Shown here in pieces: positions 8,207 through 18,158 of a stretch of DNA of 64,000 nt. The notes under the pieces are model-generated. The model saw only the letters and a list, made by a program, of their open reading frames with translations, did not search any database and was not told where the DNA came from. Source of the stretch: Winogradskyella pacifica (GTDB lineage Bacteria > Bacteroidota > Bacteroidia > Flavobacteriales > Flavobacteriaceae); contig NZ_JABFDI010000011.1 of NCBI RefSeq assembly GCF_013403915.1, positions 1 to 64,000 of the forward strand. The letters run 5' to 3'. How positions within the stretch are numbered: the first letter of the stretch is position 1; each line of letters opens with the position of its first letter. The position numbers were made by a program, and so were the translations under genes.

Positions 8207-11200
8207 GTGTTGCTATTTTTTATTTTGTTTCTAGTGTTATCTATTCCAGCTGTGCAAACAAAGTTAGGGAGATATGCTACAGATAGAATTAATAGCGATT
8301 TTAAAACTAATATAAATATTGGTCGCGTTGGACTTCAGCTCAATGGGGATATTGAATTGAAAGAAATATTAATTAGAGATTATAAAAAGGATACACTGAT
8401 CAGTGTTGGGGAGTTAAATAGCTCTATAATTAGCTTTCAAAATTTATTAAATAGCAAACTCAATTTTGGAGATATTGACCTTCAGGATGTTATTTTTAAC
8501 CTAAAAACGTATAAAGGAGAATCAGATACTAATTTAGATGTCTTTGTGGCAAAGTTTGATGACGATAATCCAAGAGTTGGTCCAAGTGAGTTTTTGTTTT
8601 CATCGAGTGATGTTTCCATTGAAAATGGAATATTTAGATTAATTGATGAAAATTTAGAAACACCAGAAATATTTGAATTCACAGAACTCAATGCAAATAC
8701 CACCAACTTCTTAATTAATGGTCCTGAGGTAAGATCTCGAATTAATAAATTCAGCTTTAGAGATAGTAGAGGTATAGCCGTTAAGAACTTAATGGCAAAT
8801 TTTGAGTACACTTTAGATCATATGAGTTTTGGTGATCTTAACATTAAGTCAGAAGAATCGGAAATAAAAGGAGACTTAAGATTTGATTACAACCGAGAAG
8901 ATTTTAAGCATTTTACAGACAAGGTAAATGTGGTCGCAAGCTTTAGAGATTCTGATATTTCACTAACAGAGTTAAATGTGTTTTTTGATGAGTTTGGTAC
9001 AGACCAACATGCAGCATTTAATGCCGATTTATCAGGGACATTAAACAATCTTGAAGCTAAAAACCTCAATATAAGCACAACGACCAATACCCGAATTATT
9101 GGGGATATTACATTTAAAAACCTGTTTAGTAAAGAGGACGATAGTTTTGCTTTACAAGGAAATTTTCAAAATTTAGCGTCGAATTATAGAGACTTAACGG
9201 CTTTATTACCAAGACTATTAGGGAACTCTATTCCTAGTGTTATTTCTAAGGTTGGAAATTTTAACATAAAGGGAACATCATTTATTACCGCTAAACGTGT
9301 TGAAGCAGATTTAGAAATAGACACAGATTTGGGTTTTATAAAATCTAATTTACTGCTTACAAATATCGATAATATTGATAATGCCAATTATGTAGGAAAT
9401 ATTGTGTTGGATGAATTTAATATCGGTGAGCTCATTAATGATCCACTAGTTAAAAATGCCTCTTTAAATCTTGATGTTGATGGAAAAGGGTTTACAATTA
9501 AAAACCTAAGAACAGATGTTAAAGGAGATGTTTTTGTGTTAGACTATAACGGTTATACCTATAGAGATATAAAGCTTTCTGGTGATCTTGGAAATAGTAT
9601 TTTTAACGGAATTGTAAAAATTGAAGACCTTAATTTACAACTCGATTTTAATGGATTAGCAGATTTTTCTGAAGACCTTAAAAAATTCGACTTTAAAGCC
9701 AATGTTGGTTATGCTAACCTTAGTGAATTAAATTTTGTAACACGAGATAGTATTTCAGAATTTAGAGGTTTAGTAACCATGTCTGCAACAGGTACAACTA
9801 TAGATAATGCCGTTGGTGCCATTAATATTAAGAACACCACCTATAAAAATCAAGATAGTGATTACAGTTTTCAAGATTTTGATATTGTATCTTCTTTTGA
9901 TAATAATGAAAGAACCTTAGCCATTAATTCACCAGACATTATTAATGGTAAAATTACAGGTCAGTTTAAAACCAAGGATATATTAGGTTTGGTTGAGAAT
10001 TCTGTGGGAAGTATTTATACCAATTTTGTACCAAATGTTGTAGAAAAAGATCAGTATATCAATTTTAGATTTAACATTTATTCTAAAATCGCAACGGTGT
10101 TTTTTAAAGACCTTATTTTAGGTAAAAACACGTTTATTGAAGGACGGATAGAAACCGATGAAAAAGGGTTTGAGCTCACGTTTAATTCGCCAGAAATTAA
10201 ATTTAAAGATTACTTTGCTAATAATATTAATGTTAGTATTGATAACAGTAATCCTCTATTTAATACGTTTGTGGAAATTGATACTCTTAGTGCTGGCATT
10301 TATAACGCTTCTCAATTTAGCCTCATTAACGTTACCAAGAGGGATACTTTATTAATTAAGTCTGAATTTAAAGGAGGAACTAATAATACAGATGACTTTA
10401 ATCTAAGTCTGTTTTATACTATAGATAAAGCAAATAAATCTGTTGTGGGATTAAGAAAATCTGAAGTAAAGTTTAAAGGATTTGATTGGCTTTTAAATTC
10501 AGAAAAGGACACCTTAAATAAAGTGACTTTTGATAGAGATTTTAAAGCTTTTGATATTTTTCCAATACGAATTACACATGAGGATGAAGAAATATTAGTT
10601 TCAGGCCAAGTAAAAGACTCTATTAATAAGAACTTCAATGTAGATTTTAAAGATGTGCAATTGGTAAAAATAACACCCCGAATTGACAGTTTGGCTCTAA
10701 GAGGTATTGTAAACGGACATCTAGATGTGGTTCAGAATGCAGGCGTTTATTTACCAAAATCTAATGTAGAAGTCAGCGGGTTTTTTGTAAATGATTACGA
10801 CTTAGGAAATCTTAAAGCCAAAATAGAAGGGAATAATTCTATTACCAATTATAACGTCGATGTTACTTTAGTTAATGATAATTTAAAATCATTAGACGCA
10901 AAAGGTACCATAGATGTCGCAGAGAAGAATCCTGTAATTGATTTAAACGTTAAGTTCGAAGAGTTTTTGCTAGATCCTTTAAATCCATTGGGAGAAGGGG
11001 TTATTAATAATATAAGAGGTTTGGTTTCTGGTTATGCTAATGTAACCGGAAGCTTAAATAAACCTGCTATTTATGGGGAGCTCTTGCTCGATAGAGCGGG
11101 TATGTCCATTCCATATCTCAACGTGGATTATGGTTTTGATTTCGATTCAAAAGTATCACTAAGAGGTCAGCAGTTTATTTTTAATGATGTTTCCATGACG

Positions 11201-12619
11201 GACTCTAAATACTTTTCTAAAGGAAGTTTAAATGGCTTTATTGCACACAATAACTTTTCAGATTGGAAACTAGGTTTAGAATTAGATACCGACCGACTTT
11301 TGGTTTTAAACACAGAAGAATCTGAAGATGAATTATATTATGGTACAGGATTTATTTCAGGAAAAGCAGAAATAAAAGGGCCAACAGATCAACTCACTAT
11401 TAAAGTTATAAATGGAAGAACCGAAGCAGGAACAGAATTTTTTATACCGCTTAATGATTCTGAAAGTTTTGGTGACAACTCTTTTATTCATTTTTTAAGT
11501 CCTGAAGAGAAAGCAGCCAGAATTAAAGGAGAAATCTCAGAGCAAATTGAAGTTAAAGGTTTAGTCTTAGATTTTGATTTAAATGTCAACGAAAACGCAG
11601 TTATTGAAATTGTAATAGATAAAGAAGCAGGAAGCACTATAAAAGGACGAGGAGTAGGTGGATTAAACTTTTTAATAAATACCAACGGAACCTTCAACAT
11701 GTGGGGAGATTTTGTGGTTTACGAAGGGTTTTACAATTTTAAATACGGTGGCTTTGTAGAAAAGAAATTTAAGGTTGAACAAGGAGGAAGTATTGTATGG
11801 GAAGGTGATCCTCTAAATGCCGAACTAAACTTAAAAGCGGTTTATGAAGGCAATGCTAATCCTTCCGTTTTATTAGATAATCCTATAAATCAGAGTATCG
11901 ATGTAGAAGTCGAAATTCATTTAACAGGCAAATTAGAACAACCAGATCCACAGTTCGATTTTAGATTCCCTAATGTGAGTTCAACCGTTAAATCTGAGTT
12001 AGATTATAGGTTGTCTTCTAAGGACGAACGCGATAATCAAGCCTTAATATTTTTAGCAACAGGAGGGTTTTCTAGCAGTTTAGGAGGTGCTAACTTCACA
12101 GGGACGATTTCAGAACGATTAACAGGAATTGTAAACAACCTTTTTGGTACAAATAATGGAAATTTAGATATCGGTATTGATTTTGAATTAGGCCAAGACA
12201 CACCAGAATTACAGACTAACAATAAGTTTGGTTTAACACTTCAAACCAAAATAAGTGATAAAATATTAGTAAACGGTAAGGTAGGTGTACCATTTGGAAG
12301 TGCTAGCCAAACGGTTATTAGTGGAGATGTTCAAATAGATTTATTGCTAAATGAAGATGGTACATTAAGAGCTAAAGTATTCAATAGAGAAAATAGTATT
12401 AGAAACTTTGGTGAAGAAATTGGCTATACACAAGGTGTTGGTTTGTCTTATAATGTAGAGTTTGATTCGTTCAAAGAATTACTTCAAATTATCTTTTCGG
12501 GTAAAAACAAAAAAGATAAAAATGAAAGTAAAGAGAAGGAAAAAAAGAAGAACGATGATAATGATTTACTGCCCGCTTATATGACTATGAAGGATAAAAA
12601 GACAAAAAACAAATCTTAA
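8207..12619 (+). CDS. tamB: Translocation/assembly module protein TamB (DUF490 family)
   Basis: A 1470-aa AsmA-like protein. An N-terminal membrane anchor ending LSIPAVQTKLGRYATDRIN is followed by ~1300 residues of beta-rich repeats with regular hydrophobic alternation, then the conserved C-terminal TamB/DUF490 domain around DFVVYEGFYNFKYGG and FLATGGFSSSLGGANFTG. TamB spans the periplasm and helps move lipids or beta-barrel proteins to the outer membrane, with TamA or TamL/BamA-like partners. The first conventional start is GTG at 8207, but the frame is open upstream to 8141 and encodes INSIKRIFKIIGKIVAIIV, which looks like the true basic start of the anchor; no ATG, GTG or TTG exists there. 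The Lys-rich C-terminus is cytoplasm-like in composition but common in this family. Confidence 0.9.
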   Translation: MLLFFILFLVLSIPAVQTKLGRYATDRINSDFKTNINIGRVGLQLNGDIELKEILIRDYKKDTLISVGELNSSIISFQNLLNSKLNFGDIDLQDVIFNLKTYKGESDTNLDVFVAKFDDDNPRVGPSEFLFSSSDVSIENGIFRLIDENLETPEIFEFTELNANTTNFLINGPEVRSRINKFSFRDSRGIAVKNLMANFEYTLDHMSFGDLNIKSEESEIKGDLRFDYNREDFKHFTDKVNVVASFRDSDISLTELNVFFDEFGTDQHAAFNADLSGTLNNLEAKNLNISTTTNTRIIGDITFKNLFSKEDDSFALQGNFQNLASNYRDLTALLPRLLGNSIPSVISKVGNFNIKGTSFITAKRVEADLEIDTDLGFIKSNLLLTNIDNIDNANYVGNIVLDEFNIGELINDPLVKNASLNLDVDGKGFTIKNLRTDVKGDVFVLDYNGYTYRDIKLSGDLGNSIFNGIVKIEDLNLQLDFNGLADFSEDLKKFDFKANVGYANLSELNFVTRDSISEFRGLVTMSATGTTIDNAVGAINIKNTTYKNQDSDYSFQDFDIVSSFDNNERTLAINSPDIINGKITGQFKTKDILGLVENSVGSIYTNFVPNVVEKDQYINFRFNIYSKIATVFFKDLILGKNTFIEGRIETDEKGFELTFNSPEIKFKDYFANNINVSIDNSNPLFNTFVEIDTLSAGIYNASQFSLINVTKRDTLLIKSEFKGGTNNTDDFNLSLFYTIDKANKSVVGLRKSEVKFKGFDWLLNSEKDTLNKVTFDRDFKAFDIFPIRITHEDEEILVSGQVKDSINKNFNVDFKDVQLVKITPRIDSLALRGIVNGHLDVVQNAGVYLPKSNVEVSGFFVNDYDLGNLKAKIEGNNSITNYNVDVTLVNDNLKSLDAKGTIDVAEKNPVIDLNVKFEEFLLDPLNPLGEGVINNIRGLVSGYANVTGSLNKPAIYGELLLDRAGMSIPYLNVDYGFDFDSKVSLRGQQFIFNDVSMTDSKYFSKGSLNGFIAHNNFSDWKLGLELDTDRLLVLNTEESEDELYYGTGFISGKAEIKGPTDQLTIKVINGRTEAGTEFFIPLNDSESFGDNSFIHFLSPEEKAARIKGEISEQIEVKGLVLDFDLNVNENAVIEIVIDKEAGSTIKGRGVGGLNFLINTNGTFNMWGDFVVYEGFYNFKYGGFVEKKFKVEQGGSIVWEGDPLNAELNLKAVYEGNANPSVLLDNPINQSIDVEVEIHLTGKLEQPDPQFDFRFPNVSSTVKSELDYRLSSKDERDNQALIFLATGGFSSSLGGANFTGTISERLTGIVNNLFGTNNGNLDIGIDFELGQDTPELQTNNKFGLTLQTKISDKILVNGKVGVPFGSASQTVISGDVQIDLLLNEDGTLRAKVFNRENSIRNFGEEIGYTQGVGLSYNVEFDSFKELLQIIFSGKNKKDKNESKEKEKKKNDDNDLLPAYMTMKDKKTKNKS

Positions 12620-12755
12620 ACTCCGTAAATTCTTTCATACTTATTAAATACTTATTAACGAAAACGTTTGAATTGTTTTTTCGCTAGTTATTTTATGATA
12701 ATAGTCACTTTTTTATATATTAAGTTTCTTAATTTTACTGTAAATAATTAAGATA

Positions 12756-13742
12756 ATGCTACAAACAATAAAAAAAATAGGTGTTTTAACCTCTGGAGGA
12801 GATGCGCCAGGAATGAACGCTGCAATTAGATCTGTAGTAAGAACTTGTGCTTTTCATGATATAAAATGCTACGGTATTTATAGAGGCTATGAAGGGATGA
12901 TTGATGGGGATTTTATAGAGATGGATGCACGTAGTGTAAAAGGTATCATTAATAAAGGTGGTACGATTTTAAAATCTGCGAGATCAAAAGAATTTAGAAC
13001 AAAAGAAGGCCGACAATTAGCTTACGAGCAATTAAAAAAAGCTGGTATTGATGCTTTTGTTGTGATAGGTGGTGATGGTAGTTTTACGGGTGCCATGATA
13101 TTTAATAAGGAATTTAATTTTCCAGTAATGGGAATTCCAGGTACTATAGATAACGATATCTTTGGTACAACACATACACTTGGTTACGATACAGCTTTAA
13201 ATACAGTTGTTGAAGTTATCGATAAAATTAGAGACACAGCAAGTTCACATAACAGATTGTTTTTTGTTGAAGTGATGGGAAGAGATGTTGGGCATATTGC
13301 TTTAAATGTTGGTATTGCAGGTGGAGCAGAAGAAATTTTAATTCCTGAAGAAGATTTAGGACTAGATAGACTTGTTGAATCTTTAAAACGAAGTAAAAAA
13401 TCTGGAAAATCATCGAGTATAGTTGTAGTCGCCGAAGGGGATAAAATAGGTAAAAGTGTTTTTGAACTTAAAGATTATGTAGACCAAAATATGGAAGGGT
13501 ACGATGTTAGAGTTTCTGTACTTGGGCATATGCAACGTGGAGGTCCACCGTCTTGTTTTGATAGGGTTTTTGCAAGTAGAATGGGAGTAAAGGCTGTAGA
13601 AAGTTTAATTACAGGCAAAAGTAATTATATGGTTGGTATGAAAAACGACGTCATAGAATTAACACCATTTGATCAAGCTGTAAAAGGAAAATCAAAAATA
13701 AACAAGGAACTTTTAAGAGTTTCTGATATAATGTCAATTTAA
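12756..13742 (+). CDS. pfkA: ATP-dependent 6-phosphofructokinase
   Basis: A 328-aa PfkA of standard bacterial length. Visible motifs: GGDAPGMNAAIR (14-25, ATP phosphate binding), GGDGS (105-109; Gly after the Asp marks the ATP- rather than PPi-dependent type), TIDND (130-134, catalytic Asp) and EVMGRDVGHIAL plus GHMQRGGPPSCFDR for fructose-6-phosphate binding. It catalyses the committed step of glycolysis. It lies 33 nt upstream of gap on the same strand, so the two glycolytic genes probably share a transcript. The 136-nt spacer after tamB should hold its promoter, but I see only weak matches. Confidence 0.97.
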   Translation: MLQTIKKIGVLTSGGDAPGMNAAIRSVVRTCAFHDIKCYGIYRGYEGMIDGDFIEMDARSVKGIINKGGTILKSARSKEFRTKEGRQLAYEQLKKAGIDAFVVIGGDGSFTGAMIFNKEFNFPVMGIPGTIDNDIFGTTHTLGYDTALNTVVEVIDKIRDTASSHNRLFFVEVMGRDVGHIALNVGIAGGAEEILIPEEDLGLDRLVESLKRSKKSGKSSSIVVVAEGDKIGKSVFELKDYVDQNMEGYDVRVSVLGHMQRGGPPSCFDRVFASRMGVKAVESLITGKSNYMVGMKNDVIELTPFDQAVKGKSKINKELLRVSDIMSI

Positions 13743-13759
13743 TAACGAATAAAAATTAA

Positions 13760-14776
<1,017 letters not shown>

Positions 14777-14794
14777 GACCTAGTGTTAATTCAG

Positions 14795-14840
14795 AAAATT
14801 CCGTAGAATTATGAATTATCATAGGCTACGGAATTTTTAA
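14795..14840 (+). terminator. Terminator after gap
   Basis: AAATTCCGTAG at 14796-14806 pairs with CTACGGAATTT at 14826-14836 across a 19-nt loop, followed by further T residues. It separates pfkA-gap from the kinase-mgsA pair. Confidence 0.75.
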
Positions 14841-14854
14841 TTATATAGATTATT

Positions 14855-15718
14855 ATGATTTTAATTACAGATGGAGGTTCTACAAAATGCGACTGGATTG
14901 CTATAGATTCTAATGGCAAACAAGCCGTAGACAAAATAAGAACCAAAGGTTTAAATCCTGCTATTGTAGCAGAAAAAAAACTGAATAAAACAATTCGTAA
15001 GAGTAAAGAATTAATGGCTATTGCTAGCGATGTTACACATATTTACTTTTATGGTGCAGGCTGCGGAACAGAGAAACCAACACTGTTATTAAAATCAATT
15101 CTTGAATCTTATTTCGTTAACGCAACCGTAGAAGTTAGAGAAGATACCTATGCGGCAGTTAGAGCATGTATTAATTCTAACGATGAAGCTGCTGTAGTTT
15201 GTATACTAGGAACAGGTTCTAATTGTAGTTATTATGATGGTAAAGATTTGCACCAACGTGTAAATAGTCTTGGATTTATATTAATGGACGATGCCAGTGG
15301 AAACTATTTTGGTAAACAATTAATTAGAGATTACTACTTTAAGAAAATGCCAGATACCATTAGTGTTGCATTTGCTCATAAGCATAATTTAGATGCCGAT
15401 TTTATTAAATACAATCTTTACAAGCAAACGAATCCAAGTGCGTATTTAGCTGACCATGCCGAATTTATGTTTATCAATAAAGATTCAGAATACATTAGTA
15501 ATATTATAACTAAAGGTATTCGTCTATTTGCAGAAAACATGATTCTTCAATATAAAGAGGAATTAAAAGCAGGTGCGCCTGTTCATTTTGCAGGTTCTAT
15601 CGCCTTTTTTGGTCAACAAGAAATTAAGCAAGTAGCTAAAGAATATGGCTTTAAAGTTGGTAATTTTGTGAGACGACCAATTGAAGGCTTAGTAGACTAT
15701 CACGTGAAAAACTTGTAA
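14855..15718 (+). CDS. BadF/BadG/BcrA/BcrD-type ATPase, likely N-acetylglucosamine kinase
   Basis: A 287-aa actin-like (ASKHA) ATPase. The start MILITDGGSTKCDWIAID is the phosphate-1 motif, CILGTGSNCSYYDG the phosphate-2/adenosine region, and HFAGSIAFFG near the C-terminus the last nucleotide-binding loop. Bacteroidota homologues are usually named N-acetylglucosamine kinase; the family also contains activator ATPases of CoA-ester reductases, but none are nearby, so a sugar or muropeptide-sugar kinase is more likely. Its stop is one nucleotide from the mgsA start, so the two are surely co-translated. The upstream terminator makes this pair a separate or read-through unit. Confidence 0.8.
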   Translation: MILITDGGSTKCDWIAIDSNGKQAVDKIRTKGLNPAIVAEKKLNKTIRKSKELMAIASDVTHIYFYGAGCGTEKPTLLLKSILESYFVNATVEVREDTYAAVRACINSNDEAAVVCILGTGSNCSYYDGKDLHQRVNSLGFILMDDASGNYFGKQLIRDYYFKKMPDTISVAFAHKHNLDADFIKYNLYKQTNPSAYLADHAEFMFINKDSEYISNIITKGIRLFAENMILQYKEELKAGAPVHFAGSIAFFGQQEIKQVAKEYGFKVGNFVRRPIEGLVDYHVKNL

Positions 15719-15719
15719 T

Positions 15720-16082
15720 ATGGAAATAGCTATAATAGCTCATGATGGAAAAAAAGCTGAAATGGTTCAATTTTTAAATGAACATAGCGACGTTTTACAT
15801 CATAAAAATATTAATTTAATTTCTACAGGAACAACTGGAGAAAAAGTATCTAAAGCAGGTTTTAATGTTAATGCTTTATTATCTGGTCCTTTAGGTGGTG
15901 ATGCACAAATAGCAGCAAGAGTAGCAGAAGGAAAATGTAATATGGTACTTTTTTTTAGAGATCCATTAGATCGCCATCCGCATGAACCAGATATTCTTAT
16001 GTTAATGAGATTGTGTGATGTACACAATGTGCCATTGGCTACAAATCCGGCTACAGCAGATTTATTAATGAAGTCATTATAG
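15720..16082 (+). CDS. mgsA: Methylglyoxal synthase
   Basis: A 120-aa protein, slightly shorter than E. coli MgsA (152 aa). Family residues are all present: AHDGKK (7-12), the phosphate-binding STGTTG (35-40), GPLGGDAQI with catalytic Asp61, FFRDPL with Asp81, and HPHEPDI with His88 and Asp91 (equivalent to E. coli Asp71, Asp91, His98, Asp101). It converts dihydroxyacetone phosphate to methylglyoxal plus phosphate, a bypass used when sugar phosphates accumulate. Its position beside pfkA and gap, and coupled to a sugar kinase, fits an overflow or phosphate-recycling role in upper glycolysis. Confidence 0.96.
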   Translation: MEIAIIAHDGKKAEMVQFLNEHSDVLHHKNINLISTGTTGEKVSKAGFNVNALLSGPLGGDAQIAARVAEGKCNMVLFFRDPLDRHPHEPDILMLMRLCDVHNVPLATNPATADLLMKSL

Positions 16083-16122
16083 TCTTTTTTTAATAACGTG
16101 TTAATAAAACTACGCAAGGCTG

Positions 16123-16153
16123 TTGTAAAATTTATATTTTGGTTATATCTTTG
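16123..16153 (+). promoter_or_regulatory. Bacteroidota-type promoter of the small membrane protein gene
   Basis: TTG at 16123-16125, then a 20-nt spacer, then TATCTTTG at 16146-16153: an exact TTG-N20-TAnnTTTG match. It places transcription start about 25 nt upstream of the ATG at 16184. Confidence 0.65.
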
Positions 16154-16183
16154 TACTAACAAAACGAAAACTACACAAGAATT

Positions 16184-16366
16184 ATGTTCGACTTTGATCA
16201 ATATTTAGGATTTTTAGCATTTTTAACCATATTAACTATAGGATTTTGGTTAATGATTTTCCTTTTAACCTTTGTAGTACCATATTGGATTTTTGGTTCA
16301 GCAATGGAACGTTTTAAAGAAGTAAGAGAAGAAAAGAAAGCTAAACGTGAAGGGGTAACTCTTTAA
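16184..16366 (+). CDS. Small membrane protein, unknown function
   Basis: A 60-aa protein with one long or two closely packed hydrophobic segments (about residues 8-40, FLAFLTILTIGFWLMIFLLT onward) and a charged C-terminal tail rich in Glu/Lys/Arg (FKEVREEKKAKREG). I do not recognise a family. It has a well-matched promoter of its own and a bidirectional terminator behind it, so it is very probably a real monocistronic gene and not a chance frame. Confidence 0.7.
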   Translation: MFDFDQYLGFLAFLTILTIGFWLMIFLLTFVVPYWIFGSAMERFKEVREEKKAKREGVTL

Positions 16367-16382
16367 TAGCATTTTATGATAT

Positions 16383-16413
16383 AAAAAAAAGAGCGCAATT
16401 TGCGCTCTTTTTT
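16383..16413. terminator. Bidirectional terminator
   Basis: GAGCGCA...TGCGCTC flanked by an A run on the left and a T run on the right. It sits between the convergent genes ending at 16366 (+) and 16418 (-), so it can serve both. Confidence 0.85.
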
Positions 16414-16417
16414 GTAT

Positions 16418-17281
16418 CTAATTTTGATATATTAATATTTTCGTGTGATGATTTTCTAATATTTTTTTAGAAGTTCGATGTTGTTCTTCAAAAAAAGTAC
16501 GTGTTGTACCTTTACATATTCCATACGAATAGTGGTATTTTAATAAAGCTTCATCAAATTCGGATAAATACTTGTTTTCCGAATAGCAATTTGAAAAGTA
16601 ACTATCACAACCTAGTTCATAAGTTTTTCTAAACCACCCTAGAGTAGAAAAGAATAAGTCTTTCATCTTTTCTGCAGCAAGTTTATTTGAAAACTCACGT
16701 TGATTTACAATTCTTATAAAACTTTTGTTGATCTGGTTTTTATTATTCCAATAAATCCAATAATCAGATCTGTCGGAATTCAGCTTTGCTTCGTATTGGA
16801 AACTATTATCATCATAGATTATATAATTAGCTTCGTTTAATTCTTTTACACGAGATATACTCAACGAATCTATTTTGCTATCTAGTAATTTAGTGAATTT
16901 CATAAAATCTCTAATTACTTTATTATTTATAGTTTCTGAAAAGTAAATTTTTATTGGGGCTTTCCAATATTTCATAGGCTTCGTATCCGAAGAGTCTTTG
17001 TGAATTGGATTAAATGCTATTTTCTTATAATATTCTAAAAAAGTAGAATCCTTATATTCATAAGGAACGGGTGTGCCTTTTGGTTGTATAAGTGTTGGCA
17101 CTTTAATTAATGTATCTCCATCTCTTATTAAATAGCCAATAGAATCTATTGGTTTATATTTTTCTTTAAAAGAGGTTTTTGGGACATAATAATCTTTATG
17201 CACACTGATTTGACGATTTTGTGAAAAAACATTTAGAAAAAATAACAAATAGAATAATAAAAATATAGATGTTTTATTCAT
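16418..17281 (-). CDS. Secreted protein, paralogue of the upstream gene (DUF2927-like?)
   Basis: A 287-aa exported protein with an N-terminal signal peptide (hydrophobic 4-19, ending VFSQ). It is a paralogue of the next gene: both are about 286 aa and share the order [API/AEI]K[I/V]YF, a helix pair, an [A/E]-rich 'aNYxI' strand, then a F-F-x-[S/I]-[T/S]-LG helix and a late 'LLK-YHYSYGICKGT' segment. The last part (helix with LG, then D-x-YFSN, then DEALLKYHY) recalls DUF2927-type predicted zincin-like proteins, but no HExxH is present, so this is inference. It overlaps its paralogue by 8 nt. Function unknown. Confidence 0.65.
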   Translation of the reverse strand: MNKTSIFLLFYLLFFLNVFSQNRQISVHKDYYVPKTSFKEKYKPIDSIGYLIRDGDTLIKVPTLIQPKGTPVPYEYKDSTFLEYYKKIAFNPIHKDSSDTKPMKYWKAPIKIYFSETINNKVIRDFMKFTKLLDSKIDSLSISRVKELNEANYIIYDDNSFQYEAKLNSDRSDYWIYWNNKNQINKSFIRIVNQREFSNKLAAEKMKDLFFSTLGWFRKTYELGCDSYFSNCYSENKYLSEFDEALLKYHYSYGICKGTTRTFFEEQHRTSKKILENHHTKILIYQN

Positions 17282-18134
17282 CGGTACATAGTGTTTTAGA
17301 TTTTTTTACCAACTCATTTATTACATATGCAGAAATGGCTTGATCAAATATTTTAAGGTAATGCATTTTTAGGAGGGTTATGTCCATTTTAGATATCGTA
17401 GAACTGTTTTTATATCTAGTACTTAACAAACTAGTCTCGTCAGCACGTTCATTTACGACGAACTGACCTAAACTTATAAAGAATACTTGTTTTAGTTTTT
17501 GAAGAAGTAAGGATTTGTCTTCAAGTCGATTTAAATCAATTAGAGTAATTGCGCTATAAAACTTATAAGTATTGTCTGTTGCAATGTTGTAACTGATTCG
17601 CTTTAAAGGGTGAGTTTCTTTATAATCAGATTCATCAGCACCAAATTGAGAAATTATAGTATCGGAGGTTTTTATGACGTAATTAGATGCATCTTTATTT
17701 TTTACGAAATCTATTTTTAAATTTTTTACTTCATTTAAAGGTTTATAAAATGCAATAAACTCTTTCTTTACATCTTTAGGAATTGCAGAATCGAAATAAA
17801 CTTTAATTTCTGCATTCCATTGCCTAATTTTTAACTTTTTATTCCTACTCCAAGAATATTGAAAGACGGCTTCTTTATATTTTTTTATAATAGTATCATT
17901 AGTGTAACATTCACAAAACAGTTTTAATTCTGCTTCTGTAAGGTCATTTTTAAGATTTACTAAAGTGTCATTATCTGTTATAAAAAAATCTTCAATGCGC
18001 TCTTTTTCGGCTTTATTAAGGCTCTTAATAGAAATAAATTTTTTCTTTTTATTGAGACCTAAATCAACACCTGTCTGAGCCATGGTGCTAATTGTAAAAG
18101 ATAAAACGGTAAATAAAATTAAAAATTTAAACAT
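17274..18134 (-). CDS. Secreted protein, paralogue of the downstream gene (DUF2927-like?)
   Basis: A 286-aa protein with a signal peptide (MFKFLILFTVLSFTISTMAQ). It aligns by eye with its overlapping neighbour: AEIKVYFDSAIPKDVKKEF, DASNYVIKTSD, LKQVFFISLGQF and MDITLLKMHYLK correspond to API-KIYFSETINNKVIRDF, EANYIIYDDN, MKDLFFSTLGWF and FDEALLKYHYSYG. The pair therefore arose by tandem duplication. It lies 24 nt after the acyl-CoA carboxylase beta gene on the same strand and may be transcribed with it, although a functional link is not obvious. No catalytic motif recognised. Confidence 0.65.
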   Translation of the reverse strand: MFKFLILFTVLSFTISTMAQTGVDLGLNKKKKFISIKSLNKAEKERIEDFFITDNDTLVNLKNDLTEAELKLFCECYTNDTIIKKYKEAVFQYSWSRNKKLKIRQWNAEIKVYFDSAIPKDVKKEFIAFYKPLNEVKNLKIDFVKNKDASNYVIKTSDTIISQFGADESDYKETHPLKRISYNIATDNTYKFYSAITLIDLNRLEDKSLLLQKLKQVFFISLGQFVVNERADETSLLSTRYKNSSTISKMDITLLKMHYLKIFDQAISAYVINELVKKSKTLCTDE

Positions 18135-18158
18135 TATTTTTTTTAATAAACTGTTAAT

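Noticed and set aside
15800-16201. 133-aa minus-strand frame opposite mgsA
   Set aside because: It is antisense to an unambiguous mgsA with all catalytic residues and has no protein-like features of its own.
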